In this document: piece by piece, positions 53,161-61,638 of the stretch
How the letters are laid out: each line of letters begins with the position of its first letter
Position numbering within the stretch: position 1 is the first letter of the stretch
NCBI GenBank assembly: GCA_019163375.1
Contig: JAFLKK010000005.1
Coordinates: 159,511 to 223,510 of the forward strand
DNA length: 64,000 nt
Reading direction: 5' to 3'
From: Paludibacter sp.
GTDB lineage: Bacteria; Bacteroidota; Bacteroidia; Bacteroidales; Paludibacteraceae
The notes under the pieces: generated by a model
Seen by the model: the letters and a program-made list of their open reading frames with translations, nothing else
Told to the model about the DNA's origin: nothing
Databases searched by the model: none
Program-made: the position numbers and the translations under genes

Positions 53161-53208
53161 TCATATAGACTTTGCTTTTGACTATGAAAAACAAAACAAA
53201 CTTTTCAC

Positions 53209-53361
53209 AACCAAGCTGCTAGCACATAACACACGCTATGCGCTTTGGGCGGCTAATGTGCTTTTGGCAGTCTTTGCGCCCGCATTTCCTTTGTCGCTAT
53301 TGCGACAGGAAATTCGCCCGCAGGCCGCCCAAGCCCATAGCCTCGGTCGTTATGGCCAAAT
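53209..53361. repeat. Long imperfect palindrome (attC-like, about 150 bp)
   Basis: Left end GCTAGCACATAACACACG, then CTATGCGCTTTGGGCGGC. Right end reads, in reverse complement, GGCCATAACGACCGAGG, then CTATGGGCTTGGGCGGC. The middle has a second palindrome TTTCC..TGTCGC-TATT-GCGACAGGAAA. Ends carry CATAAC / GTTATGG. A reading frame crosses it but is an artefact. Typical of dispersed GC-rich elements in Bacteroidota; resemblance to attC is structural only. Confidence 0.65.
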
Positions 53362-53440
53362 TTAGGAAAAAAAATGATGGTAAAAATCAGATCAAAATTA
53401 TTAGTTTATACTTAACGCAAATAAAAAATCAATACTCAGA

Positions 53441-54598
53441 ATGAAAAGAATAATTATTTCATTATTATCAGTTTCTTTATCTTTTGGCGCATTTGCTCAA
53501 GGGGGAAAAAAATTTGTAATTAAAGGTACTCTTAAGAACGTCGAAGATGGTACGGTGTTTCAATTAATGAAACAAGAAGGTCGTCTAGGAATATCTGTTT
53601 GTTCGGACACAGTTCGGAATGGTAAATTTACACTTAAATGGACGGTTGTTGATGGAACAGAAAAATACTCATTATCTCCAGACACTAAAGAAATTGGATT
53701 TCCTCCAATGGGATTAGATATTTGGGTTAAATCAGGTTCTGTGATAGAAGTAACGGGAAAAAACAAATGGTTTTACACATGGGAGATAAAAAGTGACATT
53801 CCGGAACAAATAGAGCGAAACCGGTTTGTTGTAGCAAATGCAGCAAATTGGAATGAAATACAGGCACTGCTTGTAGAAAGTACAACTTTGTCTAAGAAAA
53901 ATTTGACAATATCAGAAAAAAAGAATCTGACTGACTCCTTAAATCGATTAACACAAGTAACTCTCAAAAAAATATTTTTAAATGATATAGAATTGTTCAA
54001 ACAAAAACCCATAACAACTAGTGCGGGGGTTGAAGTTTTAGGAATGGCTGTCTCGGTAATGAAAGAAGAAAACGAAACAACAAAACTTTCAGAGTTGAAA
54101 CTTTGCTACAATCAGTTATCTAAATATCAAAAAGAGACTATTGAAGCAAATAATATTTATTCTATCCTTTATCCTTCTAAAAAAGTGAAAGTTGGAGACA
54201 TTATGGCTGATGGAGAATTATTTGATTTAAGTGACAACAAACACAGTCTGTCTGAATATAAGGGGAAATATCTTCTTTTAGACTTTTGGTCTGACGGTTG
54301 CAGTGCTTGTATTCAGGCACTGCCAAAATTAGCCAAAATCTATGAAAAACAAAGAGATACACTCAATATCATTGGAATTAACATGAACACACCATCGGTT
54401 TGGAAAAAAAGAAACAAAATAAATCAAATATCGTGGGTTAATTTGAATGACAAAAAAGAATATTCGGGTCTTGCCACAAAATATGGATTGAGAGCAATGC
54501 CGCTCTACGTATTTATATCTCCCGAAGGAAAAATTCTTTTTTCAACATCTTATTGGGAAGAATTAGAAAATAAAATGAAAGAATATATAAATGATTGA
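53441..54598 (+). CDS. TlpA-like thioredoxin-domain protein, exported
   Basis: 385 aa. Signal peptide (ISLLSVSLSFGAFA, then Q). N-terminal about 25-115 resembles the DUF4369 beta-domain (FVIKGTLKNVEDGTVFQLMK) often found with thioredoxin. Thioredoxin domain about 250-385, with the redox centre DGCSACIQALP (Cys-Ser-Ala-Cys) and the cis-proline strand LRAMPLYVFISPEG. Likely a periplasmic thiol-disulfide reductase of the ResA/TlpA type. The partner is unknown. Isolated between palindromic elements. Confidence 0.85.
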   Translation: MKRIIISLLSVSLSFGAFAQGGKKFVIKGTLKNVEDGTVFQLMKQEGRLGISVCSDTVRNGKFTLKWTVVDGTEKYSLSPDTKEIGFPPMGLDIWVKSGSVIEVTGKNKWFYTWEIKSDIPEQIERNRFVVANAANWNEIQALLVESTTLSKKNLTISEKKNLTDSLNRLTQVTLKKIFLNDIELFKQKPITTSAGVEVLGMAVSVMKEENETTKLSELKLCYNQLSKYQKETIEANNIYSILYPSKKVKVGDIMADGELFDLSDNKHSLSEYKGKYLLLDFWSDGCSACIQALPKLAKIYEKQRDTLNIIGINMNTPSVWKKRNKINQISWVNLNDKKEYSGLATKYGLRAMPLYVFISPEGKILFSTSYWEELENKMKEYIND

Positions 54599-54842
54599 AA
54601 GACAAAGAAAAAACCTAGCCCATAACACACTTTGAATAGCGCAGGTTTAGCGAAGCGTAACTTGTGCTGTGAATAAATCAGTCTATTGACTGATAACAGA
54701 AGTTGAAAACTTCCAAAATATGAGTCCAAAGCCTGTCCGACTACCGGCGGATCTCCGCTACGCCCGGACTTGAACTAACTAGTACAAAAAATAATTTAAA
54801 TTGCACATTTCCATTAATTTATAAACGGTAAAATTTTCATTT
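54599..54842. repeat. Palindromic repeat region
   Basis: CTAGCCCATAACACAC (54615-54630) matches the left end of the 53209 element. Hairpins ATCAGTC-TATT-GACTGAT (54677-54694) and GTCCG...GCGGA-TC-TCCGC...CGGAC (54735-54768) follow. No gene. Confidence 0.6.
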
Positions 54843-55232
54843 ATGAAACAAATTATTTTCGGACTGTTCTTCATCGCTTTTATACAGATGAGTTTTTCTC
54901 AAGTATCAAAAAATGATATTAAAATTGACTCTGTATCAATTACTAAAAAATATGTTTATTGCGAAATTGTAGGAAATGAAAGTCTATTAAGTTCTAAATT
55001 AAAAATCGATATCGACTATGGTCAAGATGTTAGTTTTTGGTACCAAGATAGAAGACTTAAAGACGAAAATGGTAAATCTATAAAATTCAATTCTATGGTC
55101 GATGCTCTTAATTATATGGGTGCATTGGGTTGGGAATTTGTTCAGGCTTACGTCGTTACTACGACGTATTCGGGAGGACAATATAATAATGTTCTTCATT
55201 GGCTCTTGAAAAGAGAATTGCAGAAACAGTAG
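54843..55232 (+). CDS. Small secreted hypothetical protein, 129 aa
   Basis: Signal peptide MKQIIFGLFFIAFIQMSFS then Q. The mature part is beta-strand-like, with WYQDRRLKDENGKSIKF and MGALGWEFVQAYVVTTT; GWEFVQAY is a motif seen in many short DUF-type Bacteroidota proteins. No catalytic residue or membrane anchor evident. It stands alone between repeats; function unknown. Confidence 0.65.
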   Translation: MKQIIFGLFFIAFIQMSFSQVSKNDIKIDSVSITKKYVYCEIVGNESLLSSKLKIDIDYGQDVSFWYQDRRLKDENGKSIKFNSMVDALNYMGALGWEFVQAYVVTTTYSGGQYNNVLHWLLKRELQKQ

Positions 55233-55265
55233 TTTCTAATAAGCTATAAACAAGATTAAAATAGT

Positions 55266-55346
55266 CCTCCCGCTGGCGCGGTTCTGTGAATCGTGTCAAA
55301 CATCATGAAAAGAAGCACAGGTAGCAGAACTGCACTAGCGATGGGA
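55266..55346. repeat. Inverted-repeat element (GCGCGGTTCTG type)
   Basis: Left TCCCGCTGGCGCGGTTCTG and, in reverse complement, right TCCCATCGCTAGTGCAGTTCTG match imperfectly. Enclosed 40 bp. Another dispersed hairpin at a gene boundary. Confidence 0.6.
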
Positions 55347-55397
55347 TTTATATAGCACGACTGGAATACAATTTATCAAATAAAATTCAAATAAATT

Positions 55398-56285
55398 ATG
55401 GAGAATAAATTTAGTTTAAAGTTCAAGTATGCTTTTATGATGCTGTTTGTGTTGGCATTGAACCCTTTCAGCCCTTCTGTAAAAGCAAGTAATCCATCAC
55501 CATTAATCAAGTTGATATCAGAGAAAAATTATTTTAGCTGCTGGAATGGAGAAGATGCCGAAACTAAGATATTGACTTATCTTACTGATATGTATAATAA
55601 TGAACATAAACCTGCACCTGAAGAAATTGCTGAAAAAGCTAGGGAGATTGGTTTCAATTATTCAATTTTAGGAAATAACTATTTAGCAACTTATTATTAT
55701 ACTTACGCTGTTCAATTAGTTCCAAAAAATGCCGATTATCATCTCGATTTAGCACTGGAATTATGGTGCACAGGAAAAACAGATCAGGCAAAAGATCAAT
55801 TTGAGATTGGGTATAAATTAGATGCTAACAACTCATCTTTATTAAAGATGTATGGACACTTTAATTTCAGCCAAAACAAATTTCCTGAAGCCATTGAATT
55901 GTATAATAAGTCTTTGAAATGTAGTGATAGTGAACATAATTCAAACTATGAATACATAATGAAGCACATTGCACAATTATTGATTTCGCAAACAAAGAAG
56001 TCCACTAAAATAATATCAGAAAATCAGGAATGGCCTTATCAAATTGTTCAGTGTATAAATGGCGAAATCGATGAAGCTAAATTGGCTAAATATATTAAAG
56101 ATCAGAATGATGAAGATCTGATTAGAGAACAATTATGTGAAGCCCTATATTATTTAGGCTATTACAAAATAGCAATTGGTGATACCTTTAATGGTGAATT
56201 AATGATAAAGCAATGCTTAAACACGCGATTGCCTGCTTTTATTGAATATAATTTGGCATTAAATCATGTACTTAAAAACAAATGA
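55398..56285 (+). CDS. Exported TPR-like protein
   Basis: 295 aa. N-terminal hydrophobic segment (FKYAFMMLFVLALNPFSPSV) acting as a signal or anchor. Then tetratricopeptide-like helices: NYSILGNNYLATYYYTYAVQ, then YHLDLALELWCTGKTDQAKD, then KMYGHFNFSQNKFPEAIELY. C-terminal half is also helical. Such proteins mediate protein contacts in the envelope. No enzymatic feature. Flanked by repeats on both sides; no operon partner. Confidence 0.7.
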   Translation: MENKFSLKFKYAFMMLFVLALNPFSPSVKASNPSPLIKLISEKNYFSCWNGEDAETKILTYLTDMYNNEHKPAPEEIAEKAREIGFNYSILGNNYLATYYYTYAVQLVPKNADYHLDLALELWCTGKTDQAKDQFEIGYKLDANNSSLLKMYGHFNFSQNKFPEAIELYNKSLKCSDSEHNSNYEYIMKHIAQLLISQTKKSTKIISENQEWPYQIVQCINGEIDEAKLAKYIKDQNDEDLIREQLCEALYYLGYYKIAIGDTFNGELMIKQCLNTRLPAFIEYNLALNHVLKNK

Positions 56286-56677
56286 TTTAAAAGAAATGAC
56301 AACCGAAATTAATGCAGAGTTGAATAACTTGTCCTCGCAGATATATAACCATTACATACTTGCACAAAAGTGCGGGCTGGTCGGTGGGAACCAACGGTCA
56401 GCGTAGCTAATTTATTTTAATCCCACCTCTTTGTATTCTTTCCCGATAGCTATCGGGATTGTAATCTGCCCTTTTCTCAGGTTCGGTGCTACGCACCTTA
56501 TAATTTGCTTTTTTTTAATTCTACAAATGGTTCGCAACTACGTTGCTATTAGGTGCGTAGCACCGTACTATTTGTAGAAAAGTGAAACACACAAAACAAA
56601 GGTGCGTAGCACCGAACATAAAATGTAGATTGAAATAAGAACGTGTATTTTAAAAAGTGAACCATAATTTTTCAAAC
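56286..56677. repeat. REP-like palindrome cluster
   Basis: Palindrome CCCGATAGCTATCGGG (56442-56457) and three copies of GGTGCGTAGCACC or its inverse (56485, 56552, 56601). A larger palindrome TTCTACAAAT...ATTTGTAGAA (56519-56579) encloses one copy. No gene is recognised in about 390 bp. Confidence 0.7.
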
Positions 56678-56744
56678 CTCAGTTCAGCGTAGTGTATAAA
56701 AATGACAGATGCGGAGAATAAATCAACTAATATACGCACTTTAT
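56678..56744. repeat. Dispersed repeat, copy 2 (CTCAGTTCAGCGTAGTG)
   Basis: About 67 bp matching 60775-60839: CTCAGTTCAGCGTAGTG, then ATGACAG(A/G)TGCG, then ACTAAT(A/G)TACGCACTT. Ends 8 bp before the DUF1016 fragment. Confidence 0.75.
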
Positions 56745-56751
56745 AAAGCAA

Positions 56752-56946
56752 ATGAGAACGTTCTACCTAACTTATTCAAAAGGTCAGACAGTGTCTGACG
56801 AATTCAGATTGAGTTGGTCACATTATCTTATGTTAATGAGAATTGACGGAGTCGAAGAACACAAATTTTTTAAAGTGGTCGAATTTGACCACTTTAAATC
56901 GCAAACTGGAATAGCTAAGAGTATTTTACAAAAACGGTTGATCTGA
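56752..56946 (+). pseudogene. YhcG/DUF1016 N-terminal fragment
   Basis: 64-residue frame. Residues 1-45 (MRTFYLTYSKGQTVSDEFRL, then SWSHYLMLMRIDGVEE) match the N-terminal DUF1016 region of YhcG-type PD-(D/E)XK nuclease proteins, normally more than 300 aa. The family's usual first 40-60 residues and the whole nuclease domain are missing. The last four residues are encoded by a repeated hairpin, so the gene was truncated, probably by repeat insertion or rearrangement. Non-functional as a nuclease. Confidence 0.7.
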
Positions 56947-56968
56947 TTAATTCAGGTCAGCCGTTTAT
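56931..56968. repeat. Repeated hairpin (GATCTGATTAATTCAGGTC), copy A
   Basis: AAACGGTTGA pairs with TCAGCCGTTT via one G-T. Another copy lies at 60721-60755; both are followed after about 30 bp by CTCAGTTCA(G/A)CGTAG (57001 and 60775). Confidence 0.75.
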
Positions 56969-57135
56969 GTTTTTGGTGTCTTCTCCTATTTATAAGAACA
57001 CTCAGTTCAACGTAGTTTGTTCGGCTCTACTCATTTATAGTTCAATAACGACTTTAGCCTAAACACTGCTGTAAATTTTCTTCGTGATTTTATGACAATA
57101 ATATTACAATTTCTTTGATTAAATTGCTTTTTGAT

Positions 57136-57166
57136 TTTGGTGTGTAACAAAAAAGCAGTATTTTTG
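57136..57166 (+). promoter_or_regulatory. Promoter of iorAB (TTTG, 19 bp, TATTTTTG)
   Basis: TTTG at 57136-57139, spacer 19 bp, TATTTTTG at 57159-57166. An exact consensus, 58 bp before the iorA ATG. Confidence 0.8.
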
Positions 57167-57224
57167 GCCGATTTATCAGAAAAATGATAAAAATAAGCAA
57201 CAATATGAGGAGTCGTTTTATAAT

Positions 57225-59030
57225 ATGAAGAAAGAGAATAAGATTACCACACTGAAGATGATGAATGGTAACGAAGCAGTTGCCAGAGGTGCCTTTGAAG
57301 CAGGCGTGAAAGTTGCTTCCGGTTTCCCGGGTACACCTTCCACCGAAGTAATGGATTATACCCAACAGCGATATCCTGATATCTATTGTGAATGGTCGAC
57401 GAATGAGAAAGTGGGTTTAGAAGTAGCCATTGGAGCTTCATTTGCAGGCTATCGTAGCCTCGCAGTAATGAAAACAGTGGGTTTACATGTTGCAGCAGAT
57501 GCATTGGGTGGAGCCGCCGGCAGTCAGATCAATGGTGGCCTGGTATTGGTGGTTGGCGATGATGTAGGCCGTATTGCGGGTGATGACTATAATGATGTTC
57601 GTCATTATGGGAACATGTTTAATATCCCGGTATTGGAGCCAAGTGACAGTCAGGAAGCCAAGGATCTTATGGTTAGAGCATTCGAGATTAGTGAAGAATA
57701 CAGCACGCCGGTTATACTTAAAATCACATCAGTAATCTGCAAAACAACCAGTTCGGTTGCCATTGATGAAAACTATACTTACGAAGTAAAATGCAGAAAA
57801 AAATATCCGGTAAGTTTCAGCAAGGTTATCATGACCACCATGATGATGAATGCAAAAGGCTCCGAGCATCCTAAGTTGATCAAATGCTTTCAGGATTTTC
57901 CGGCACAAATGAAGCGCTTGGCTGCGGACAGCAACAACTTCGGTATTAATAAACTGGAGTTGAAGGGTAAAAAAATTGGGGTAATTACAGCAGGTACTCC
58001 TTACTTTTATACTAAAGAAGTTTTACCCGACGCCTCGATTTTAAAACTGGGTATGGTTATGCCACTTCCTGAAAAGCTGATTCGTGAATTGGCTGAACAC
58101 GTAGAACAACTCTATGTGATTGAAGATGGTCATGATATTATGGAAAAGAATATCAAGGATCTTGGAATTTCGGTAATAGGGAAAGAACTATTCCCTAAAT
58201 TCCCGGAAATGACGCGTTTTACTCCCGATATTATTGAGGAAAAACTCGTTCCGAACGCACCAAAAAGAACTCCTATGGAAGGCATTCCTTTCCGACTGCC
58301 GGTTAGTTGCGCCGGATGCTCTCATCTCTTTATTTCACAAATATTAAGAAACCATAAAATCAAGGCGGCTTCCGATGTTACTTGTGGACTAATAGGTTGC
58401 TTCCCTCACATGGAGGCTTATCAACTACAAAAATGCATGGGGTCGAGCATTGCGTTGGCTCATGGTTTCAACGTGGCAACCGATCACAAAGAAAAATTTG
58501 TGGGTATGATAGGCGATGGTGGCTTTTGGGCAACCGGAATCAATGGGCTAATGAATCTGATTTTCAATGACAGTCAGTCAACTACGATTATTGTCGACAA
58601 TAGCTGTCTGGCCATGACCGGTGGTCAGCATGTGGCTTCCAGTGAGTTTGGGTTTAATTACAAACCGGAAAATAAACTGGAAATTGCCAAAGTATGCGAA
58701 GCCATTGGTGTAAAAGATATTGTAACCGTAGATGCTTATGAATTTGAAAATCTGGAAAAAGCTATTTTAAATGCAGTAAAAGCAAATACAAATTCGGTGG
58801 TTATTGTAGAAAAACCCTGTGTAACGAAATTTAAGCTGCCTAAAGGTGACGCTTATTCTATTGATCAAGATCTTTGTACGCAATGTCGCAAGTGTATAAA
58901 AATTGGTTGTTTAGCTATAGAGAGTAAAAAAGGCAAGGACGGAAAAGTTGAAATAGTTATTAACGAGGATCTTTGTGTAGGCTGTGGATTATGTTCTACG
59001 GCATGTAAGTTTGACGCCATAAAATCATAA
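57225..59030 (+). CDS. iorA: Indolepyruvate ferredoxin oxidoreductase, alpha subunit
   Basis: 601 aa. Oxidatively decarboxylates aryl-2-oxoacids (such as indolepyruvate and phenylpyruvate) to aryl-CoA, reducing ferredoxin; in anaerobes it may also run in reverse. Pyruvate:ferredoxin-type domains: GNEAVARGAFEAGVKVASGF, then GFPGTPSTEVMDY. ThDP-binding GDGGFWATGINGLMNL then IVDNSCLAMTGGQ. C-terminal ferredoxin domain with two 4Fe-4S clusters: CTQCRKCIKIGC and CVGCGLCSTAC. iorB begins 2 bp after the stop. Good promoter present. Confidence 0.95.
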   Translation: MKKENKITTLKMMNGNEAVARGAFEAGVKVASGFPGTPSTEVMDYTQQRYPDIYCEWSTNEKVGLEVAIGASFAGYRSLAVMKTVGLHVAADALGGAAGSQINGGLVLVVGDDVGRIAGDDYNDVRHYGNMFNIPVLEPSDSQEAKDLMVRAFEISEEYSTPVILKITSVICKTTSSVAIDENYTYEVKCRKKYPVSFSKVIMTTMMMNAKGSEHPKLIKCFQDFPAQMKRLAADSNNFGINKLELKGKKIGVITAGTPYFYTKEVLPDASILKLGMVMPLPEKLIRELAEHVEQLYVIEDGHDIMEKNIKDLGISVIGKELFPKFPEMTRFTPDIIEEKLVPNAPKRTPMEGIPFRLPVSCAGCSHLFISQILRNHKIKAASDVTCGLIGCFPHMEAYQLQKCMGSSIALAHGFNVATDHKEKFVGMIGDGGFWATGINGLMNLIFNDSQSTTIIVDNSCLAMTGGQHVASSEFGFNYKPENKLEIAKVCEAIGVKDIVTVDAYEFENLEKAILNAVKANTNSVVIVEKPCVTKFKLPKGDAYSIDQDLCTQCRKCIKIGCLAIESKKGKDGKVEIVINEDLCVGCGLCSTACKFDAIKS

Positions 59031-59032
59031 AA

Positions 59033-59638
59033 ATGCAGGACACAGGAAAAAATATTATCATAGCTGGTGTGGGAGGACAAGGAATTCTCCTTTTCAGCAA
59101 CCTCTTAAGCAAGTATTACATGAAACTTGGTTACGAGTTAAAAATATCGGATGTAATTGGATTAGGCCAACGTGGTGGAGGTGTCGAAAGTCATTTCCGC
59201 TATTCAAATAAGCCGGTTTTATCGCCTTTTATCAAAGCCGGCGATGTGGATTACCTTTTATCATTTGAACAAACGGAAACACTCCGGTATTTGCATTGTT
59301 TGAAAGATGATGGCATCGTCTTTTCAAGCACGTTTGAGCTGTCCACTTCCAGCGTTAATACCCGCCTGGAAAAAGATATGCCTGAATCTAAAACCGAGCT
59401 AATAAAGAAATCGGGAAAGAAGACATTTATTGTAGATCCCGATGAGAACAAAAGTTCGGATTTTGATATCAGCAAAATGATGAATATTGTTATGCTTGCC
59501 TTCTATGCTGAATTTAGAGGCTACTCGCATGAGGAGATGATTCAAATAGTGAAGGAAAGCGTTCCTGGAAAGTTTGTTGAAGGAAATATAAAGGCATACG
59601 AAAAGGGAATATCGATTGCCCGCGCTAAACTTGCGTGA
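59033..59638 (+). CDS. iorB: Indolepyruvate ferredoxin oxidoreductase, beta subunit
   Basis: 201 aa gamma-type domain of the 2-oxoacid:ferredoxin oxidoreductases. Start NIIIAGVGGQGILLFSNLLS, then DVIGLGQRGGGVESHFRYS, then AFYAEFRGYSHEEMIQIVKE. Forms the alpha2beta2 enzyme with iorA, which it follows by 2 bp in one transcript. Probably supplies aryl-CoA acids or aromatic amino acids in an anaerobe. Confidence 0.95.
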   Translation: MQDTGKNIIIAGVGGQGILLFSNLLSKYYMKLGYELKISDVIGLGQRGGGVESHFRYSNKPVLSPFIKAGDVDYLLSFEQTETLRYLHCLKDDGIVFSSTFELSTSSVNTRLEKDMPESKTELIKKSGKKTFIVDPDENKSSDFDISKMMNIVMLAFYAEFRGYSHEEMIQIVKESVPGKFVEGNIKAYEKGISIARAKLA

Positions 59639-59647
59639 TATAATAAG

Positions 59648-59760
59648 TTGACCCCCAAACCCCCAAATGGGGGCTTTAAGACATGGTCAATTAATTTTTG
59701 TAAAACGAGAACAATCTCTTATAAGAACTCTTTAGCCCCCATTTGGGGGTTGGGGGTCAA
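59648..59760. repeat. C/G-rich inverted repeat, about 34-bp arms
   Basis: Left arm TTGACCCCCAAACCCCCAAA then TGGGGGCTTTAAGA (59648-59681). The right arm (59727-59760) is its reverse complement except for one missing A and a TTT/AAA difference. The C-runs give GGGGG tracts on either strand. Lies between iorB and the tandem-domain gene. Confidence 0.85.
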
Positions 59761-59771
59761 AAATAAACAAA

Positions 59772-60638
59772 ATGGAATTACCTAAAGGTGTAATACTGCT
59801 GGATAGTTTAGGTGATTTACAACCTGACAATTCAAATCCAATTCTTGTCTGCGGATCCCATTGCGGTGACAATGGGATTTTTGCCCGAAAGCTAAAGAAC
59901 TGTCATGTAAAAGCCGTTTTCCTCAACAATGCCGGTATAGGCAAAAATCTGGCAGGTATCAGTGGTCTCTCACATTATGAGGCTGAGAATATTCTTGCTT
60001 GTGCTGTTGATCACTACAGTGCCGAAATTGGTGTTGCCAACGATACCTGGGAAAGTGGAATTATAAGTCATACCAATACTCTGGCCGAAGATGCAGAAAT
60101 CCAAATCGGTGACTCAGTGAAAGATGCCGTTGCCAAAATAATCAATCTGATGGATCTGCCTACTTCGACTCAAAAAAATAAGAATTTTGAATCTCCTATT
60201 AATGAAAAGAAAGAAAATAGTAGCAAGGTTGACCTAAAAAAACTAATTCAAACACAAATTGATGGAGTGAATATCACAGTAACAGACAGCATAACTTTCT
60301 TAAACGAGAGCAATGCCGGCGATATTGTTGTATGTGGCTCGCATGGTGGGGTAAGCGCTGGACATTATGCTCAGAAACATCGCCTTAAAGCCGTGTTTTT
60401 TAACGATGCCGGAATCGGAAAAAATAATGCAGGTATAAAAAGTCTTGAATCTCTAAGTGACGCAGGAATCCTTGCATGCACGGTTGACTGCATGAGTGCA
60501 GAAATTTTTAACGGACAAGACATACTTGATAATGGCATTGTCACTGTTTGTAATCAACTGGCAAAATCCAAAAACATCAAAGAAAAAATGACGGTTAAAG
60601 AGGCCATTAAATATTGCAACTTCACTTGTCGTTCTTAG
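59772..60638 (+). CDS. Uncharacterised protein with two tandem copies of one domain
   Basis: 288 aa with an internal duplication. N half (about 8-128): VCGSHCGDNG, then KAVFLNNAGIGKNLAGI, then ILACAVDHYSAEI, then SGIISHTNTLA. C half (about 170-285): VCGSHGGVSA, KAVFFNDAGIGKNNAGI, ILACTVDCMSAEI and NGIVTVCNQLA. A Lys-rich linker of about 35 residues joins them. Conserved Gly, Asn/Asp and Ser suggest a ligand or metal site but no known family active site is recognised. It follows iorB by 133 bp across the inverted repeat; a link to aryl-acid metabolism is possible only by position. Confidence 0.75.
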   Translation: MELPKGVILLDSLGDLQPDNSNPILVCGSHCGDNGIFARKLKNCHVKAVFLNNAGIGKNLAGISGLSHYEAENILACAVDHYSAEIGVANDTWESGIISHTNTLAEDAEIQIGDSVKDAVAKIINLMDLPTSTQKNKNFESPINEKKENSSKVDLKKLIQTQIDGVNITVTDSITFLNESNAGDIVVCGSHGGVSAGHYAQKHRLKAVFFNDAGIGKNNAGIKSLESLSDAGILACTVDCMSAEIFNGQDILDNGIVTVCNQLAKSKNIKEKMTVKEAIKYCNFTCRS

Positions 60639-61165
60639 AATTTGTTCGGCCATTGACGAAAGAAGTCTCCATACTTCCAGATATTGATAAATAAAAATGC
60701 AAGATATATATTGTAACTGAAAACGGCTGATCTGATTAATTCAGGTCAGCCGTTTATAATTGATGTGTCTTCACCTCAGTTCAGCGTAGTGTATAAAAAT
60801 GACAGGTGCGAGAACAAATCGACTAATGTACGCACTTAATGCGGAGAATAAACCTTTGTTTGGGCAAGCGTCTTCACATGGTCGCTGCTAGAACTTGTCC
60901 TTCCATTGACGGAAGGAAGTCGGCGGACTTTCCTATTGATAAACAATAATACAAGGTCGAAGTTTGCATACTACGCCAAACAAGAGACATTGGCTTTTGA
61001 AGAAATGGGTTGATAGAGTATGCAATTTCGAAAAGCTTTATAACTTGTAGATAATTGAACACTTGATTGCCAAATTTGTTACAGTTAGAAATAATTTTCA
61101 AAGACTCCGACCTACAGGAATTTGAGAATTTATAGTATTGAATTAATGATATAAAAAGTAGCAAT
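60639..61165. repeat. Composite of dispersed repeats
   Basis: A CCATTGACGAAAGAAGTC...ATTGATAAATAA block (60638-60693) recurs imperfectly at 60891-60946. Between them lie a hairpin AAACGGCTGA/TCAGCCGTTT (60721-60755) and repeat copy CTCAGTTCAGCGTAGTG (60775-60839). No gene recognised. Confidence 0.65.
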
Positions 61166-61615
61166 ATGGCAAATAACACAGTAAATCTGCACCGGGTTTT
61201 TGCAGCTCCGGTAGAAAAAGTATTTAAAGCATTCACAGACGCCGATTCAATGGCTTCTTGGTTGCCACCATATGGATTTGTATGTAAAATACATAGTATG
61301 AATTTAAAAGTTGGAGGGACGTACAAAATGACGTTTACTAATTTTACCACAGGTAATGGACAAACATTTGGTGGCGAATATTTGGAAATTATCCCTAATG
61401 AGCTTTTAAAATATACCGACCAATTTGACGATCCCAATTTACCCGGACAAATGATTACAACAATTGAATTCAAAAAGGTTATATGTGGTACAGAAATTTT
61501 AGCAACACAGGAAGGAATACCCGATGCGATACCTACTGAAATGTGCTATTTAGGTTGGCAAGAATCATTAGACAAATTAAAGCGTTTGGTAGAACCGAAT
61601 ATCCCGGACGCATAA
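61166..61615 (+). CDS. SRPBCC-fold protein (AHSA1/START-like)
   Basis: 149 aa. VNLHRVFAAPVEKVFKAFTD (residues 5-24), ASWLPPYGFVCKIHSMNLKV and GGTYKMTFTNFTTG are typical of the AHSA1-type hydrophobic-ligand cavity proteins. The C-terminus GWQESLDKLKRLVEPNIPD is typical too. Binds hydrophobic compounds or aids stress response; specificity unknown. It is immediately followed by a VOC-family gene, 23 bp away; such pairs are common and may act together. Confidence 0.85.
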   Translation: MANNTVNLHRVFAAPVEKVFKAFTDADSMASWLPPYGFVCKIHSMNLKVGGTYKMTFTNFTTGNGQTFGGEYLEIIPNELLKYTDQFDDPNLPGQMITTIEFKKVICGTEILATQEGIPDAIPTEMCYLGWQESLDKLKRLVEPNIPDA

Positions 61616-61638
61616 AGTTTCATCAAAAAATTAATAAA

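Noticed and set aside
53123-53365. 80-codon frame overlapping the XRE gene end
   Set aside because: Runs through the long palindrome; overlaps a real gene and has no family resemblance.
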